Shown here: positions 47,642 to 56,353 of the stretch, piece after piece | Numbering within the stretch: the stretch's first letter is position 1 | Layout: every line of letters starts with the position of its first letter | Source: JANPLD01 sp031426355 | GTDB lineage: Bacteria > Pseudomonadota > Alphaproteobacteria > Rickettsiales > UBA8987 | Assembly: GCA_031426355.1 (NCBI GenBank) | Contig: JANPLD010000027.1 | Coordinates: 24,289 to 88,288, forward strand | Length of the DNA stretch: 64,000 nt | Direction of reading: 5' to 3' | Position numbers and translations under genes: made by a program | Notes under the pieces: generated by a model | The model's input: only the letters and a program-made list of their open reading frames with translations | Database searches by the model: none | What the model was told of the DNA's origin: nothing

Positions 47642-47704
47642 AGTCGTTAGTTTTTAGTCGTTAGTCGCTAGTTAAAGCTTAAAACTAAAGCCTAACGACT
47701 AGTG
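47642..47704 (-). repeat. Inverted-repeat spacer with AGTCGTTAG units
   Basis: AGTCGTTAG occurs at 47642-47650 and 47656-47664, and its complement CTAACGACT at 47692-47700, so a stem-loop forms between infB and rbfA. TCGTTAGTCG (47658-47667) is also found in the 23S helix 9 insert (1220-1229). Confidence 0.7.
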
Positions 47705-47709
47705 ACTTG

Positions 47710-50244
47710 TTATCCCTCAAATACTCTTTTTTCGCTTACTTTTTCAAATGCCTCGATAACGTCGCCTTCGCGCATATCTTCGTAATTCTCAAATGCCATA
47801 CCACATTCAAAGCCTTCGCGTACTTCTGCAACTTCGTCTTTGAAGCGTTTCAGGGTTTTGAGTTTTCCTTCATGGATAACAACGTTGTCACGGATAAGAC
47901 GAACGCCTGCGCCACGTTTAACGATACCATCTCTGATACGGCAACCTGCAACTTTACCCGAGCCCGTAACTTTAAACACCTGTAATATCTCAGCATTACC
48001 GAGGAACTGCTCACGGATGATAGGTGAGAGAAGGCCGGTTATCATGAGTCTGATATCATCAAGTAAGTTATAGATGATGTTGTAGTAGCGGATATCAATT
48101 TTCTCCCTTTCAGCCAATGCTTTTGCATTTGCTTCAGCACGAACGTTGAACCCTAGAATTATTGCCCTTACTGCGCCTGCAAGCTGAACATCTGATTCGG
48201 AGATCGCGCCAGCTGCCTGATGCAGAACCCTGATACGGACTTCATCACTTTCAATTTTGCCAATAGAGCTTGTAATAGCTTCAACAGAGCCGTGTACGTC
48301 ACCTTTGATGATGATGTTAAGTTCTTTCGTGCCTTCTTTCGCAGTTTTGAACATGCCTTCAATACCGCCTGTCGCAGTAGAAAGCGCTTTGTGCCTTTCA
48401 ACCTGATTAACCTTTTTACGGTATTCAACAATATCCCTTGAGGTTTTTTCATTATCAGCTTTCGCGAATACTTCACCGGCTGATGGAACTTCATCAAAAC
48501 CTAAAACTTCTACAGGTTTTGAAGGGCCCGCTTCATCAAGCTGAACACCGTGTTCATCAGTGATGGTTTTAACTTTACCAAATGCCGTGCCTGCAACTAT
48601 GAGGTCACCTTTTCTGAGGGTACCTTTCTGTATAAGAAGGGTGGCAACTACGCCGCGGCCTTTGTCGATTTTTGCTTCAACGATAGTACCACGTGGTTTC
48701 TGTTTTGTAGATGCTTTAAGCTCAAGCATTTCAGACTGAACAAGTACTGCTGCAAGCAAGCCATCAATATTGAGTTTCTGTTTTGCAGATATCTCAACGC
48801 ATTGAACTTCACCGCCGAATTCTTCGGAAACTAATTCATATTTAAGTAACTCTTCCTTAATTTTACGAGGGTTAGCGCCCGGCTTATCAATTTTGTTTAT
48901 TGCAACTATTATAGGAGCGCCAGCTGCCTTGGCATGATTGATCGCTTCAACCGTTTGAGGCATTACACCGTCATCAGCCGCAACAACTAATATAACTATA
49001 TCTGTAACGTTCGCGCCGCGTGCACGCATTGCAGTAAATGCCGCGTGGCCTGGTGTATCAATAAATGTGATCTTATCACCTTCCGCAGTGGTAACCTGAT
49101 AAGCACCAATGTGTTGGGTGATTCCACCAGCTTCACCTGATACAACATCTGCTTTACGGATAGCATCAAGAAGTGAGGTTTTACCATGATCCACGTGACC
49201 CATAACCGTAACAACAGGTGGGCGTGAGATAAGGTCAGTATCGTCAATTACTTCTTCGCCGAGTGATATCTCAACGTCTGAAGCAGATACGCGTTTTGCA
49301 ATATGCCCGAATTCAGAGACAAGAAGTTCTGCTGTGTCGGTATCTATTTCATCAGAGCCGCGTTTGATGGAACCAAGTTTCATCAGTTCTTTTATCACGT
49401 CAGCAACGCGAACGGACATTCTGTTCGCAAGTTCCTGTACGGAGATTATTTCCGGGATGATTATTTCTTTTTGTTTGAATTCCTGATCAGCAGAAGAAAC
49501 AAGTTTCATTCTCTGTTTCTGTTTTTTCCTCTGCATTGCTGCGAAAGAGCGCACTCTTTCCTCGCCACTATCAATAAGGGCCTGGGAAATGGTTAATTTT
49601 CTTGGACCTTTGTCATCATCAAATTTTGGTTTACCGGCTGAAGTTTTCTTTCTTTCCTCGATCTCGTTATCCTGATCTTCTTTGGTAACTTTAGCGCCTT
49701 TTCTTTTAGGGCTGCCAAATTCAGTAGGTTTAACTTCGAACGGGTTTCCTGAAAATACTGCTTTTTCTTTTTTCTCTTTCTGAATGAACTGTCTTTTTGC
49801 TTCGTCTCTTTGTTCCTGAGTGCCTTCTAAAGTTGCGGCGTTAGTAGCATTTTTAACATTGCGCAGTTCTACAGGCTGAGGTGCCGGAGGAGCTTCTTTT
49901 TTATCAAAATCAGCTTTAGGTATCTCAACTTCAACTCTTGTTTTACTAATAATTAATTGTTGTGCCGCTGCTGCAGCTGAATCTTTTCTTCTTTCGTCTG
50001 CCTGTTTGATGGCATCAAGGCGTGCGAGTCTTTCGTGTTCAGTCAGGCCTGAATCATCATTAGTAAGGAAATCATGTTCGCCCCTTTCATTCTTGTTATT
50101 GAATGTGCGTGATTTTCTAACCTCAACAGTAACGGTTTTGCTCTTGCTTCTAGAGAGGGATTGCTTAACTGTTCCGCCTTCTACTTTTTTACCAAGTGAA
50201 AGTGATAGTGTTTTCTTGTTATTATTTCCTGTATTTTCAGTCAT
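47710..50244 (-). CDS. infB: Translation initiation factor IF-2
   Basis: An 844-residue GTPase. The charged N-terminus is followed by the IF2_N domain (about 265-320), then the G domain with GHVDHGKTSLLDAI, DTPGHAAF and NKID. Domains II-IV follow, with the C-terminal VFKVTGSGKVAGCRI that binds fMet-tRNA. It brings initiator tRNA to the 30S subunit. nusA is not upstream here, unlike the usual nusA-infB order; an IMPase gene is. Confidence 0.97.
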   Translation of the reverse strand: MTENTGNNNKKTLSLSLGKKVEGGTVKQSLSRSKSKTVTVEVRKSRTFNNKNERGEHDFLTNDDSGLTEHERLARLDAIKQADERRKDSAAAAAQQLIISKTRVEVEIPKADFDKKEAPPAPQPVELRNVKNATNAATLEGTQEQRDEAKRQFIQKEKKEKAVFSGNPFEVKPTEFGSPKRKGAKVTKEDQDNEIEERKKTSAGKPKFDDDKGPRKLTISQALIDSGEERVRSFAAMQRKKQKQRMKLVSSADQEFKQKEIIIPEIISVQELANRMSVRVADVIKELMKLGSIKRGSDEIDTDTAELLVSEFGHIAKRVSASDVEISLGEEVIDDTDLISRPPVVTVMGHVDHGKTSLLDAIRKADVVSGEAGGITQHIGAYQVTTAEGDKITFIDTPGHAAFTAMRARGANVTDIVILVVAADDGVMPQTVEAINHAKAAGAPIIVAINKIDKPGANPRKIKEELLKYELVSEEFGGEVQCVEISAKQKLNIDGLLAAVLVQSEMLELKASTKQKPRGTIVEAKIDKGRGVVATLLIQKGTLRKGDLIVAGTAFGKVKTITDEHGVQLDEAGPSKPVEVLGFDEVPSAGEVFAKADNEKTSRDIVEYRKKVNQVERHKALSTATGGIEGMFKTAKEGTKELNIIIKGDVHGSVEAITSSIGKIESDEVRIRVLHQAAGAISESDVQLAGAVRAIILGFNVRAEANAKALAEREKIDIRYYNIIYNLLDDIRLMITGLLSPIIREQFLGNAEILQVFKVTGSGKVAGCRIRDGIVKRGAGVRLIRDNVVIHEGKLKTLKRFKDEVAEVREGFECGMAFENYEDMREGDVIEAFEKVSEKRVFEG

Positions 50245-50274
50245 TTAGTATAAGTTTCGTATCGTTTACAAAGA

Positions 50275-50290
50275 GGGTTTTTAAAAACCC
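50275..50290. other. Perfect 16-base palindrome upstream of infB
   Basis: GGGTTTTTAAAAACCC is perfectly self-complementary and sits 31 bases upstream of the infB start. It could be a regulator site or, less likely, a terminator; no T run follows on either strand. Confidence 0.45.
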
Positions 50291-50417
50291 CCGACAAATT
50301 AAATTAGAGTGGGTGAATTTTCTGGTTCTGGGCTGATTTTTGGCTGTAATCCATTGGTTTGGGGTGCATTATGTATAAAAAACCGCGATAGTCAAACGAT
50401 TGTTTATGGCCAGTAAC

Positions 50418-51197
50418 TTACCATTTGGTAACCAATAAAGTCTGTGGTTTTGTCAAATCCTGAATTTCCTTACCTTTTTCGTCCGTAACTTTTGCGCCCG
50501 AGCCAAGAAGGATGGGTAACAGAGGTACGTAATCATGAACCTTCAAATTCTGTTCATAGATAGTATGGATATGCCCGTTTGCAAGTAGACAGAAATTGTA
50601 GCAATCTCCACCGTAAACAACGCTGTCTGCTTTTTTTGCAAGGGCTTCGAAGAATTTTTTGCCGGCCGGGTTGAAGTATTGGGGGCCAGTGGTAGCTAGG
50701 ATTTTGGGGGTGAGGCTTAAGGGATAAGGGGTAAGGGGTTTTATTTTTTTATTATTGAAATAAGAAACATATTCTTCCTTTTTGCCTTTTGCCTTTTCCC
50801 TTACTCCTATCCAGAGTTCATCTGTAAACGGCGCATAAACCGCTCCAAGGACGGGAACATTATCAACTATCAAGCCAATCATAATTCCCCACATAGGCCT
50901 TCCGGCTGAAAAGCTTGCAGTGCCGTCGATGGGGTCTATCACCCAGGTGAATTTTGATAATATTTTTGATGAGGATTTGGTAAAGCCGAATTCTTCCCCT
51001 AAAATTGAATGACCTTTATATTTTTTATTTATCTCTTTCCTCAGGAACTGCTCTATTTCCTTGTCAGCTATGGTAACTAGTGAGCCATCTTCCTTGCTTT
51101 TTATATCTGCATTAGATTTGCGGAAATATTTCAGGGCGATCTTACCCGCCTGTTTTAGCAACTGCTCAGTAAATAATTTATATTCAGTCGTGTTCAT
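50418..51197 (-). CDS. Inositol-monophosphatase-family phosphatase, possibly histidinol-phosphatase
   Basis: A 259-residue IMPase-fold enzyme with metal-binding DPIDGTASF (88-96), Glu in LGEEFG and the C-terminal Asp (about 222) in KVHDYVPLLPIL. That last motif resembles HisN, but inositol phosphatase is equally possible. Residues about 132-160 do not fit the family and coincide with a palindromic element in the DNA. The insertion is in frame and the gene is otherwise intact. Confidence 0.88.
   Translation of the reverse strand: MNTTEYKLFTEQLLKQAGKIALKYFRKSNADIKSKEDGSLVTIADKEIEQFLRKEINKKYKGHSILGEEFGFTKSSSKILSKFTWVIDPIDGTASFSAGRPMWGIMIGLIVDNVPVLGAVYAPFTDELWIGVREKAKGKKEEYVSYFNNKKIKPLTPYPLSLTPKILATTGPQYFNPAGKKFFEALAKKADSVVYGGDCYNFCLLANGHIHTIYEQNLKVHDYVPLLPILLGSGAKVTDEKGKEIQDLTKPQTLLVTKW
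50718..50803 (-). repeat. Palindromic element inserted in frame in the IMPase gene
   Basis: The plus-strand arm TAAGGGATAAGGGGTAAGG (50718-50736) pairs with CCTTTTGCCTTTTCCCTTA (50785-50803), with 15 of 19 positions matching. The element encodes the low-complexity KAKGKKEE and LTPYPLSLTP stretches. It resembles the in-frame RPE insertions of Rickettsia in behaviour, though not clearly in sequence. Confidence 0.65.
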
Positions 51198-51267
51198 TCT
51201 AAGCTTTTTGTTTTAATGATGATTTATTAGAGGATAATATAGCGCTAGTGCAAGTTATAAATGTTTA

Positions 51268-53448
51268 ATGCTCTCACGGTTTAAAATAATAAATACCATC
51301 TTCTCTCCGAGAACTCTGGCAGTATTGCTTGCGTGCGTGTTCATCGCTGCATCTGCGGCAATGTATAGCCTGTTCTCAAAAAGCTTCACCAACCTTGAGT
51401 ATAATTTCAAGCTTACCCCCTTACTGCTTTCAGTGAATGCGGGTATACTTATAATATTGCTGATACTTATCTATAAAAAAATCTCACGCATAAGAAGTGA
51501 TGCACGTGAAAGTGGAATGGGTTCTCGGATGCAGAAGCGTATAGTTCTCATATTTACGCTTCTAACAATTATCCCGACACTTATAACTTCCGGTTTTGCG
51601 ATATCATTTTTCCTTTATGGATTACGCGGGTGGTTTGATGATAAAATAAGCATTGCGCTTAATAATTCAGTAAAAGTAGCTGAGGCATATCTTGGAGAGC
51701 ATGCGGAAAACCTTAAGGCTGATTCATATGCCATGTCACGCGACATAACACGTTTTGCTAATGAGCTAATGGAGAACCAGGCTGATTTTAAAACTTACCT
51801 TACGGCGCAATCAGGTTGGAGAGGCCTTACTGATGCTATTGTTTTCCGTAAGAAAGATATTTTAGCCGCTTCTGATGGCACAGTTACATATATGGTAGAT
51901 TTTGATGCCATTGATGACAAAGCTCTGGAACGTGCCGATCATGGTGAGATAGTTCTGACAATGGAGGATGATAACAAGGTTAAGGTTCTCATAAAACTGA
52001 AAGGTTTTAATGATACCTATTTACTTGTGAGTAAGATCGTTGATGAGAAGGTTCTCAATTATACCAAGCAAACAAGGGATTCAGTTACGGAATATAACCG
52101 ACTGCGTGATAATGTTGATAATCTGCAAGTGCAGTTCATAATTGCGTTCAGCGGAGTTTCAGCGATACTTTTATTCTCATCTATATGGCTAGGATTGATT
52201 TTTGCATCACGCGTTATTGCGCCGCTATATAAACTAAACCGTGCCACTGAACGTGTGCAGTCAGGTGATTTAACAGTTCGCCTTGATGAGAGCATAAAAG
52301 ATGATGAGATAACAAATCTCTTCCGCGCGTTTAACCGCATGACAGGAAACCTCCAGAGGAACCAGTTGCAACTGGTTGAAGTAAATCGCCAGATAGACCA
52401 GAGAAGTAGAATAATAGAGGCGGTTTTCTCAGGTGTTAATTCCGGCATAATTGCGCTTGATGAACATAAAAGGGTTCGCATATTCAATGCTTCGTCAGCT
52501 GTGGTACTCAAGGTTGATGAGCATAATATAGTAGGCAGATATATTGCCGATGTATTCCCAGAAATAACTACTTTCTTTGTTCGCCTGCGTGAGCTGAAAG
52601 GGGAAATATTCCAGCAGCAGATAGATATTAAACGTGATGGCATAATTTCTAATTTGCTCGTCCGTATTGTGACGGAAGAGGCTTCAAAGCAAGTTGAAGG
52701 GTATATAATTACCATAGATGATATTACCAAACTTGTTAACGCGCAGAGGATGTCTGCATGGAGTGATGTTGCAAGGCGTATTGCGCATGAGATCAAAAAC
52801 CCGCTTACGCCGATCAATCTTTCAGCTGAGCGTATCCGCGTAAAATTTGAAGCTGTGATACCTGAAACTGACAGAGAAAATTTCAATCGTTATATTGATA
52901 CAATAATAAGGCACGCAGATAATATTGAGCGTATCGTTCGTGAATTCTCTGATTTTGCGCGTATGCCGCAGCCGATGTTGGTGCGTAATAATATATGCGA
53001 GGCTATTCGTGAGTCAGTGTTCTCAGAGAAAGTTGTGAATGGAAATATTGATTATGAGATCAATATTCCTGAAGAGGATATTTTTTTTGATTTTGATAAG
53101 GAGCAGATATCAAGAGTACTTCAGAATACACTTAAAAACGCAGCTGAATCCATGCGCGAAAGTGGTTTAAACGAAGGGCAGGAAAAGGGGCATATTTCCA
53201 TCTCACTAAAAAGAAATAAGCATCTTGAGCTTGAGATACTTGATAATGGAAAAGGTTTTGCGCCTGAGCTGCTTAACCGCTTAACGGAGCCTTATGTTAC
53301 TACTCGCGAGAAGGGAACAGGGCTTGGGTTAGCTATAGTTAAAAAGATCATTGATGACCATTCTGCAAGCCTTGAGCTTTCTAATAATGCTTCACCTGAA
53401 GGTAAAGTGCTGGGAGCGCGTGTTCATATTACATTCTTTATGGGTTAG
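51268..53448 (+). CDS. ntrY: NtrY-like sensor histidine kinase
   Basis: A 726-residue membrane sensor. Hydrophobic helices at about 14-38, 47-68, 90-115 and 287-312 flank a periplasmic loop. HAMP (about 315-370, IAPLYKLNRATERVQSGDLT), a PAS domain (about 385-490), HisKA with phosphoacceptor His507 (RIAHEIKNPLTPINLS), and a HATPase domain (NTLKNAAESM, DNGKGF, GTGLGLAIVKKI) follow. NtrY usually partners NtrX, which is not downstream here. It likely senses nitrogen, redox or envelope state. Confidence 0.92.
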   Translation: MLSRFKIINTIFSPRTLAVLLACVFIAASAAMYSLFSKSFTNLEYNFKLTPLLLSVNAGILIILLILIYKKISRIRSDARESGMGSRMQKRIVLIFTLLTIIPTLITSGFAISFFLYGLRGWFDDKISIALNNSVKVAEAYLGEHAENLKADSYAMSRDITRFANELMENQADFKTYLTAQSGWRGLTDAIVFRKKDILAASDGTVTYMVDFDAIDDKALERADHGEIVLTMEDDNKVKVLIKLKGFNDTYLLVSKIVDEKVLNYTKQTRDSVTEYNRLRDNVDNLQVQFIIAFSGVSAILLFSSIWLGLIFASRVIAPLYKLNRATERVQSGDLTVRLDESIKDDEITNLFRAFNRMTGNLQRNQLQLVEVNRQIDQRSRIIEAVFSGVNSGIIALDEHKRVRIFNASSAVVLKVDEHNIVGRYIADVFPEITTFFVRLRELKGEIFQQQIDIKRDGIISNLLVRIVTEEASKQVEGYIITIDDITKLVNAQRMSAWSDVARRIAHEIKNPLTPINLSAERIRVKFEAVIPETDRENFNRYIDTIIRHADNIERIVREFSDFARMPQPMLVRNNICEAIRESVFSEKVVNGNIDYEINIPEEDIFFDFDKEQISRVLQNTLKNAAESMRESGLNEGQEKGHISISLKRNKHLELEILDNGKGFAPELLNRLTEPYVTTREKGTGLGLAIVKKIIDDHSASLELSNNASPEGKVLGARVHITFFMG

Positions 53449-53476
53449 GTTTTTGTACGCACGTTTGTATGGACAA

Positions 53477-53493
53477 ATATCATTTTATGATAT
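53477..53493 (+). promoter_or_regulatory. Likely brnTA operator
   Basis: ATATCATTTTATGATAT is an inverted repeat with perfect 7-bp arms and a 3-base centre, ending 3 bases before the brnT ATG. A TTGTAT at 53465 and TGATAT at 53488 with 17 bases between could be the promoter, which would give a nearly leaderless mRNA. Confidence 0.6.
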
Positions 53494-53496
53494 ATT

Positions 53497-53793
53497 ATGA
53501 AAATAAAGGTTACATCATTTAATTGGGATTCCGGTAATATAGAAAAGTGCCAAAAGCATGGCCTTTCTGTAGGGCTTATAGAGTCCTTTTTTAAGCAAAA
53601 AGATATTTTTATTGCTCCTGACGTAAAACATTCAGTTAAAGAGCAAAGATTTATTGCTATAGGAAAAACAAATAATGGTAGGCCGATCTTTGTGGCTTTT
53701 GCTTATAGGAAAAATTCTGTTAGACCCATTAGCGCAAGATATATGCATAATAAGGAGATAAGAAAATATGAAGAAGAGTTTTCCAAAAATTAG
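53497..53793 (+). CDS. brnT: BrnT-family ribonuclease toxin
   Basis: A 98-residue RelE-fold toxin. FNWDSGNIEKCQKHGLS and the EQRFIAIGKTNNGRPIFVAF and RPISARYMHNKEIRKYEEE segments are BrnT-typical. BrnT cleaves RNA and blocks translation. It overlaps brnA by 26 bases; toxin-first order is normal for brnTA. Confidence 0.93.
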   Translation: MKIKVTSFNWDSGNIEKCQKHGLSVGLIESFFKQKDIFIAPDVKHSVKEQRFIAIGKTNNGRPIFVAFAYRKNSVRPISARYMHNKEIRKYEEEFSKN

Positions 53794-54013
53794 ATCAGAT
53801 AAGCATGCTGAAGAACTTTTGGAATCAGATATGTCTGAGTTCTTAAGTAAAAAAAACTTTAAAAAAGTATCGTTTGAGTTTTTGCCAAAGGATAAAAAAG
53901 TTAATTTAAGATTTTCTGATTCCCTTTTGGTTGCAATAAAAAAGGAAGCTAAAAAGCTTTCTATTCCATATCAGAAATTTATTCGTCAGATACTGGAAAG
54001 AGAGGTTTTGTAA
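53768..54013 (+). CDS. brnA: BrnA-family antitoxin
   Basis: An 81-residue protein. The C-terminus (KVNLRFSDSLLVAIKKEAKK, then SIPYQKFIRQILEREV) is a ribbon-helix-helix of the BrnA/CopG type. It neutralises BrnT and represses the operon. The stop directly abuts the stop of the converging permease gene. Confidence 0.9.
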   Translation: MKKSFPKIRSDKHAEELLESDMSEFLSKKNFKKVSFEFLPKDKKVNLRFSDSLLVAIKKEAKKLSIPYQKFIRQILEREVL

Positions 54014-55987
54014 TTACCTTATCCTTAACGGTATCACTATCATATCAAGTCCTCTGTTATGAAGGCGGCGTTGGAGGATATAAGCGATCTGGTTGTAAAG
54101 GAACTGCAGCATCGGGTTATCTTTCTCGTTGATGAGTTTGTTCGTGAAGAAGATGGATTTCGGATACCTTGTTCTTACGTTCTCTGCAAGGTCAGTTAAA
54201 GTTCCTATTACGTCTGTGCTGTAGCGTATTTCATATTCGGAAGGGTATCCAAATTTTCTGGTTATATCAATATATTTTTTAAGCGTAGATCTGGTCTCGC
54301 TTTTTAGTTTTTTAAGATCTTCCTCGTGGCTGAAATCCTGATGGTCTATTTCTCCAACTGAAACAAATACAAAATTGTTGAACTGGTTAGGGAAGGCCTC
54401 ATTTATCCATTTGAGGGCATATAACCCGCTTGAAGACCTTTCATTAAGTAGGATAACAGCGGTTTGTTTATCGGAATCAAGTTCCGGGCAGATCTCTATA
54501 CAGTTAATGCTTTCATTAAAGCTGTCTTCAAGCTTGTCCTCATATTTCCTGATCTTCTTGTCGGTAACATCATAATATTTCCTGATATACAGACAGCATC
54601 CTATAAGAGCGCCGGTTATGGATATTGTCATCCAGCCACCTTGGAAGAATTTTTCATATACTGTCATTATCAATATCGTTGAGCAGACAATCAGGGCAAG
54701 AAGTGGAAGGATTATCCTTCTGTAGCCACCGCTTACGAGTTTCCTACTCTTGATGTTAAAGAATGTAATGCCAGAGAGGGAAAGGCAGAAAGTTATGAAT
54801 ACGTTGATCGAATAAAGTATCACGAGTGTATGCACCACACCTTGTGTTAATATGATTGATACTATTGCGGCTATACCCATTATTATGACGCCATTTCTGG
54901 TGACAAGGCGGCTTGAAAGGGAGCTGAATTGCATTGGCAGCCATCTGTCTGAAGCCATTGCCGCCAGAACGTTAGGGCCGCTTATAAATCCGGTATTGGC
55001 TGCAACGAATAATAATCCTGCTTCGAAAAGAAGAGTGAGGAATACGAAAGGTTGAGAGATATAATAATCGCCAATCTTCCATTCTTCAGTGATGCTGAGG
55101 AAGGCAGTCGCATTAAGGGTCTGCCCGTCAACTTTGTCAACCTCCCATAAGAGGTAAATAAGAATTGTTCCCATCGCCATGAAAGCAAGTGATGCAGCAA
55201 GCGCGAACATCGTAGCTTTTGCAGTTTTAACACGTGGTTCAGCAAGGCTTGTTATGCTGTTTGATACGGCTTCCAAACCTGTATAGGTACCACCGCCAAG
55301 TGAAAAGGCCTTGAATAATATAAGCGCGCCAGCCAGCCAACCTACGCTGTTGGCAGTTCTTTCAGTTTCTTCAATAGCATTAGGGATAATTCTTTCTAAA
55401 CCATAAGCGTGACCGAATATTCCGTATAATATTAAAAGTACATGCGTGATGAGAAACCCGATAAAAATAGGCATGAGGATCTTTATAGATTCTCTAAGGC
55501 CCCTTAAATTCATATAGGTAAGCAGCACTATAAGTATACAGATAAGCATAACTTTTGGTATCTGGAATTCATCAGGAACCAAGCTGTATAGGGCATCTAC
55601 ACCTGCAGCTATTGAGATAGCAACTGTAAGTACGTAATCAATGACCAGTGCTCCGCCAGCTACAAGGCCGGCCTTGGGAGATAGTAATGTTGAGGCTACT
55701 TTATATCCACCGCCGCCAGAAGGGAATTTCTCAATTATCTGGTTATATGAAAGTGCAATAAGGAATACTGTAAGACCAGTCGCAACTGCAAGTATGATAG
55801 CAAGATAGTTATGATCACCAAGCGCGAGGAAGGTTTCCTCCGGGCCGTAACATGCCGATGATATACCATCTGCACCAAGGCCTATCCATGCGAATAGAGC
55901 TGCTAAAGCTATGTGCTGTCTACTTTTAGTGTCTAGTGGATCTAGGGGTTTTCCGAAAAAAAAGTTTCTTACGTCCTTACCAGTCAT
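54014..55987 (-). CDS. APC-family permease with cytosolic C-terminal domain
   Basis: A 657-residue transporter with about 12 membrane helices in the first 480 residues. It starts with FFFGKPLDPLDTKSRQH; GLGADGISSACYGPEE and GGGTYTGLEAVSNS lie in the transmembrane part. A C-terminal cytosolic region of about 170 residues (SSSGLYALKWINEAFPNQFN region) resembles a universal-stress-type domain. The layout matches KimA/YdaO-like K+ importers, but amino-acid transport is possible. Confidence 0.85.
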   Translation of the reverse strand: MTGKDVRNFFFGKPLDPLDTKSRQHIALAALFAWIGLGADGISSACYGPEETFLALGDHNYLAIILAVATGLTVFLIALSYNQIIEKFPSGGGGYKVASTLLSPKAGLVAGGALVIDYVLTVAISIAAGVDALYSLVPDEFQIPKVMLICILIVLLTYMNLRGLRESIKILMPIFIGFLITHVLLILYGIFGHAYGLERIIPNAIEETERTANSVGWLAGALILFKAFSLGGGTYTGLEAVSNSITSLAEPRVKTAKATMFALAASLAFMAMGTILIYLLWEVDKVDGQTLNATAFLSITEEWKIGDYYISQPFVFLTLLFEAGLLFVAANTGFISGPNVLAAMASDRWLPMQFSSLSSRLVTRNGVIIMGIAAIVSIILTQGVVHTLVILYSINVFITFCLSLSGITFFNIKSRKLVSGGYRRIILPLLALIVCSTILIMTVYEKFFQGGWMTISITGALIGCCLYIRKYYDVTDKKIRKYEDKLEDSFNESINCIEICPELDSDKQTAVILLNERSSSGLYALKWINEAFPNQFNNFVFVSVGEIDHQDFSHEEDLKKLKSETRSTLKKYIDITRKFGYPSEYEIRYSTDVIGTLTDLAENVRTRYPKSIFFTNKLINEKDNPMLQFLYNQIAYILQRRLHNRGLDMIVIPLRIR

Positions 55988-56008
55988 TAAATAAAATTTT
56001 TGGTTATG

Positions 56009-56209
56009 CTATAGGTCGGTAGTTTTATCTGATTTGTCTTCTATAGCGGCAGGCTTGTTAGCGGTGATTTTATCGGTCTCTTTAAGACCTTCCTTAAAAC
56101 TCTTTATACCTTTTCCAAGGTCTCCCATAACTTTTGGCAATTTACCTGCACCAAAAACAACAAGTACTATAAAGGCGATCAAAGCTAATTCTGTTATACC
56201 TAGTCCCAT
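56009..56209 (-). CDS. tatA: Sec-independent translocase subunit TatA
   Basis: A 66-residue protein with one N-terminal membrane helix (LALIAFIVLVVFGAGKLP) and an amphipathic helix (GDLGKGIKSFKEGLKE), then a charged tail. TatA forms the pore for folded Tat substrates. tatB and tatC are not adjacent. Confidence 0.95.
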   Translation of the reverse strand: MGLGITELALIAFIVLVVFGAGKLPKVMGDLGKGIKSFKEGLKETDKITANKPAAIEDKSDKTTDL

Positions 56210-56353
56210 ATGAGGCTATAAGTTGAGAGGGGATATAAACACCTGTTCAGTATAAAAGACAAGAAAAATGATTTTGTTGACTTAACTTATTGCAAATAAA
56301 GATAAATTTTGAATAGTAGTGGTTTAATCAGGGCTATAATTATAAATATTTAT

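Noticed and set aside
56309..56353. TTG start for the FAH-family gene
   Set aside because: A weak promoter puts transcription start near it, and the ATG 15 codons on fits the family better.
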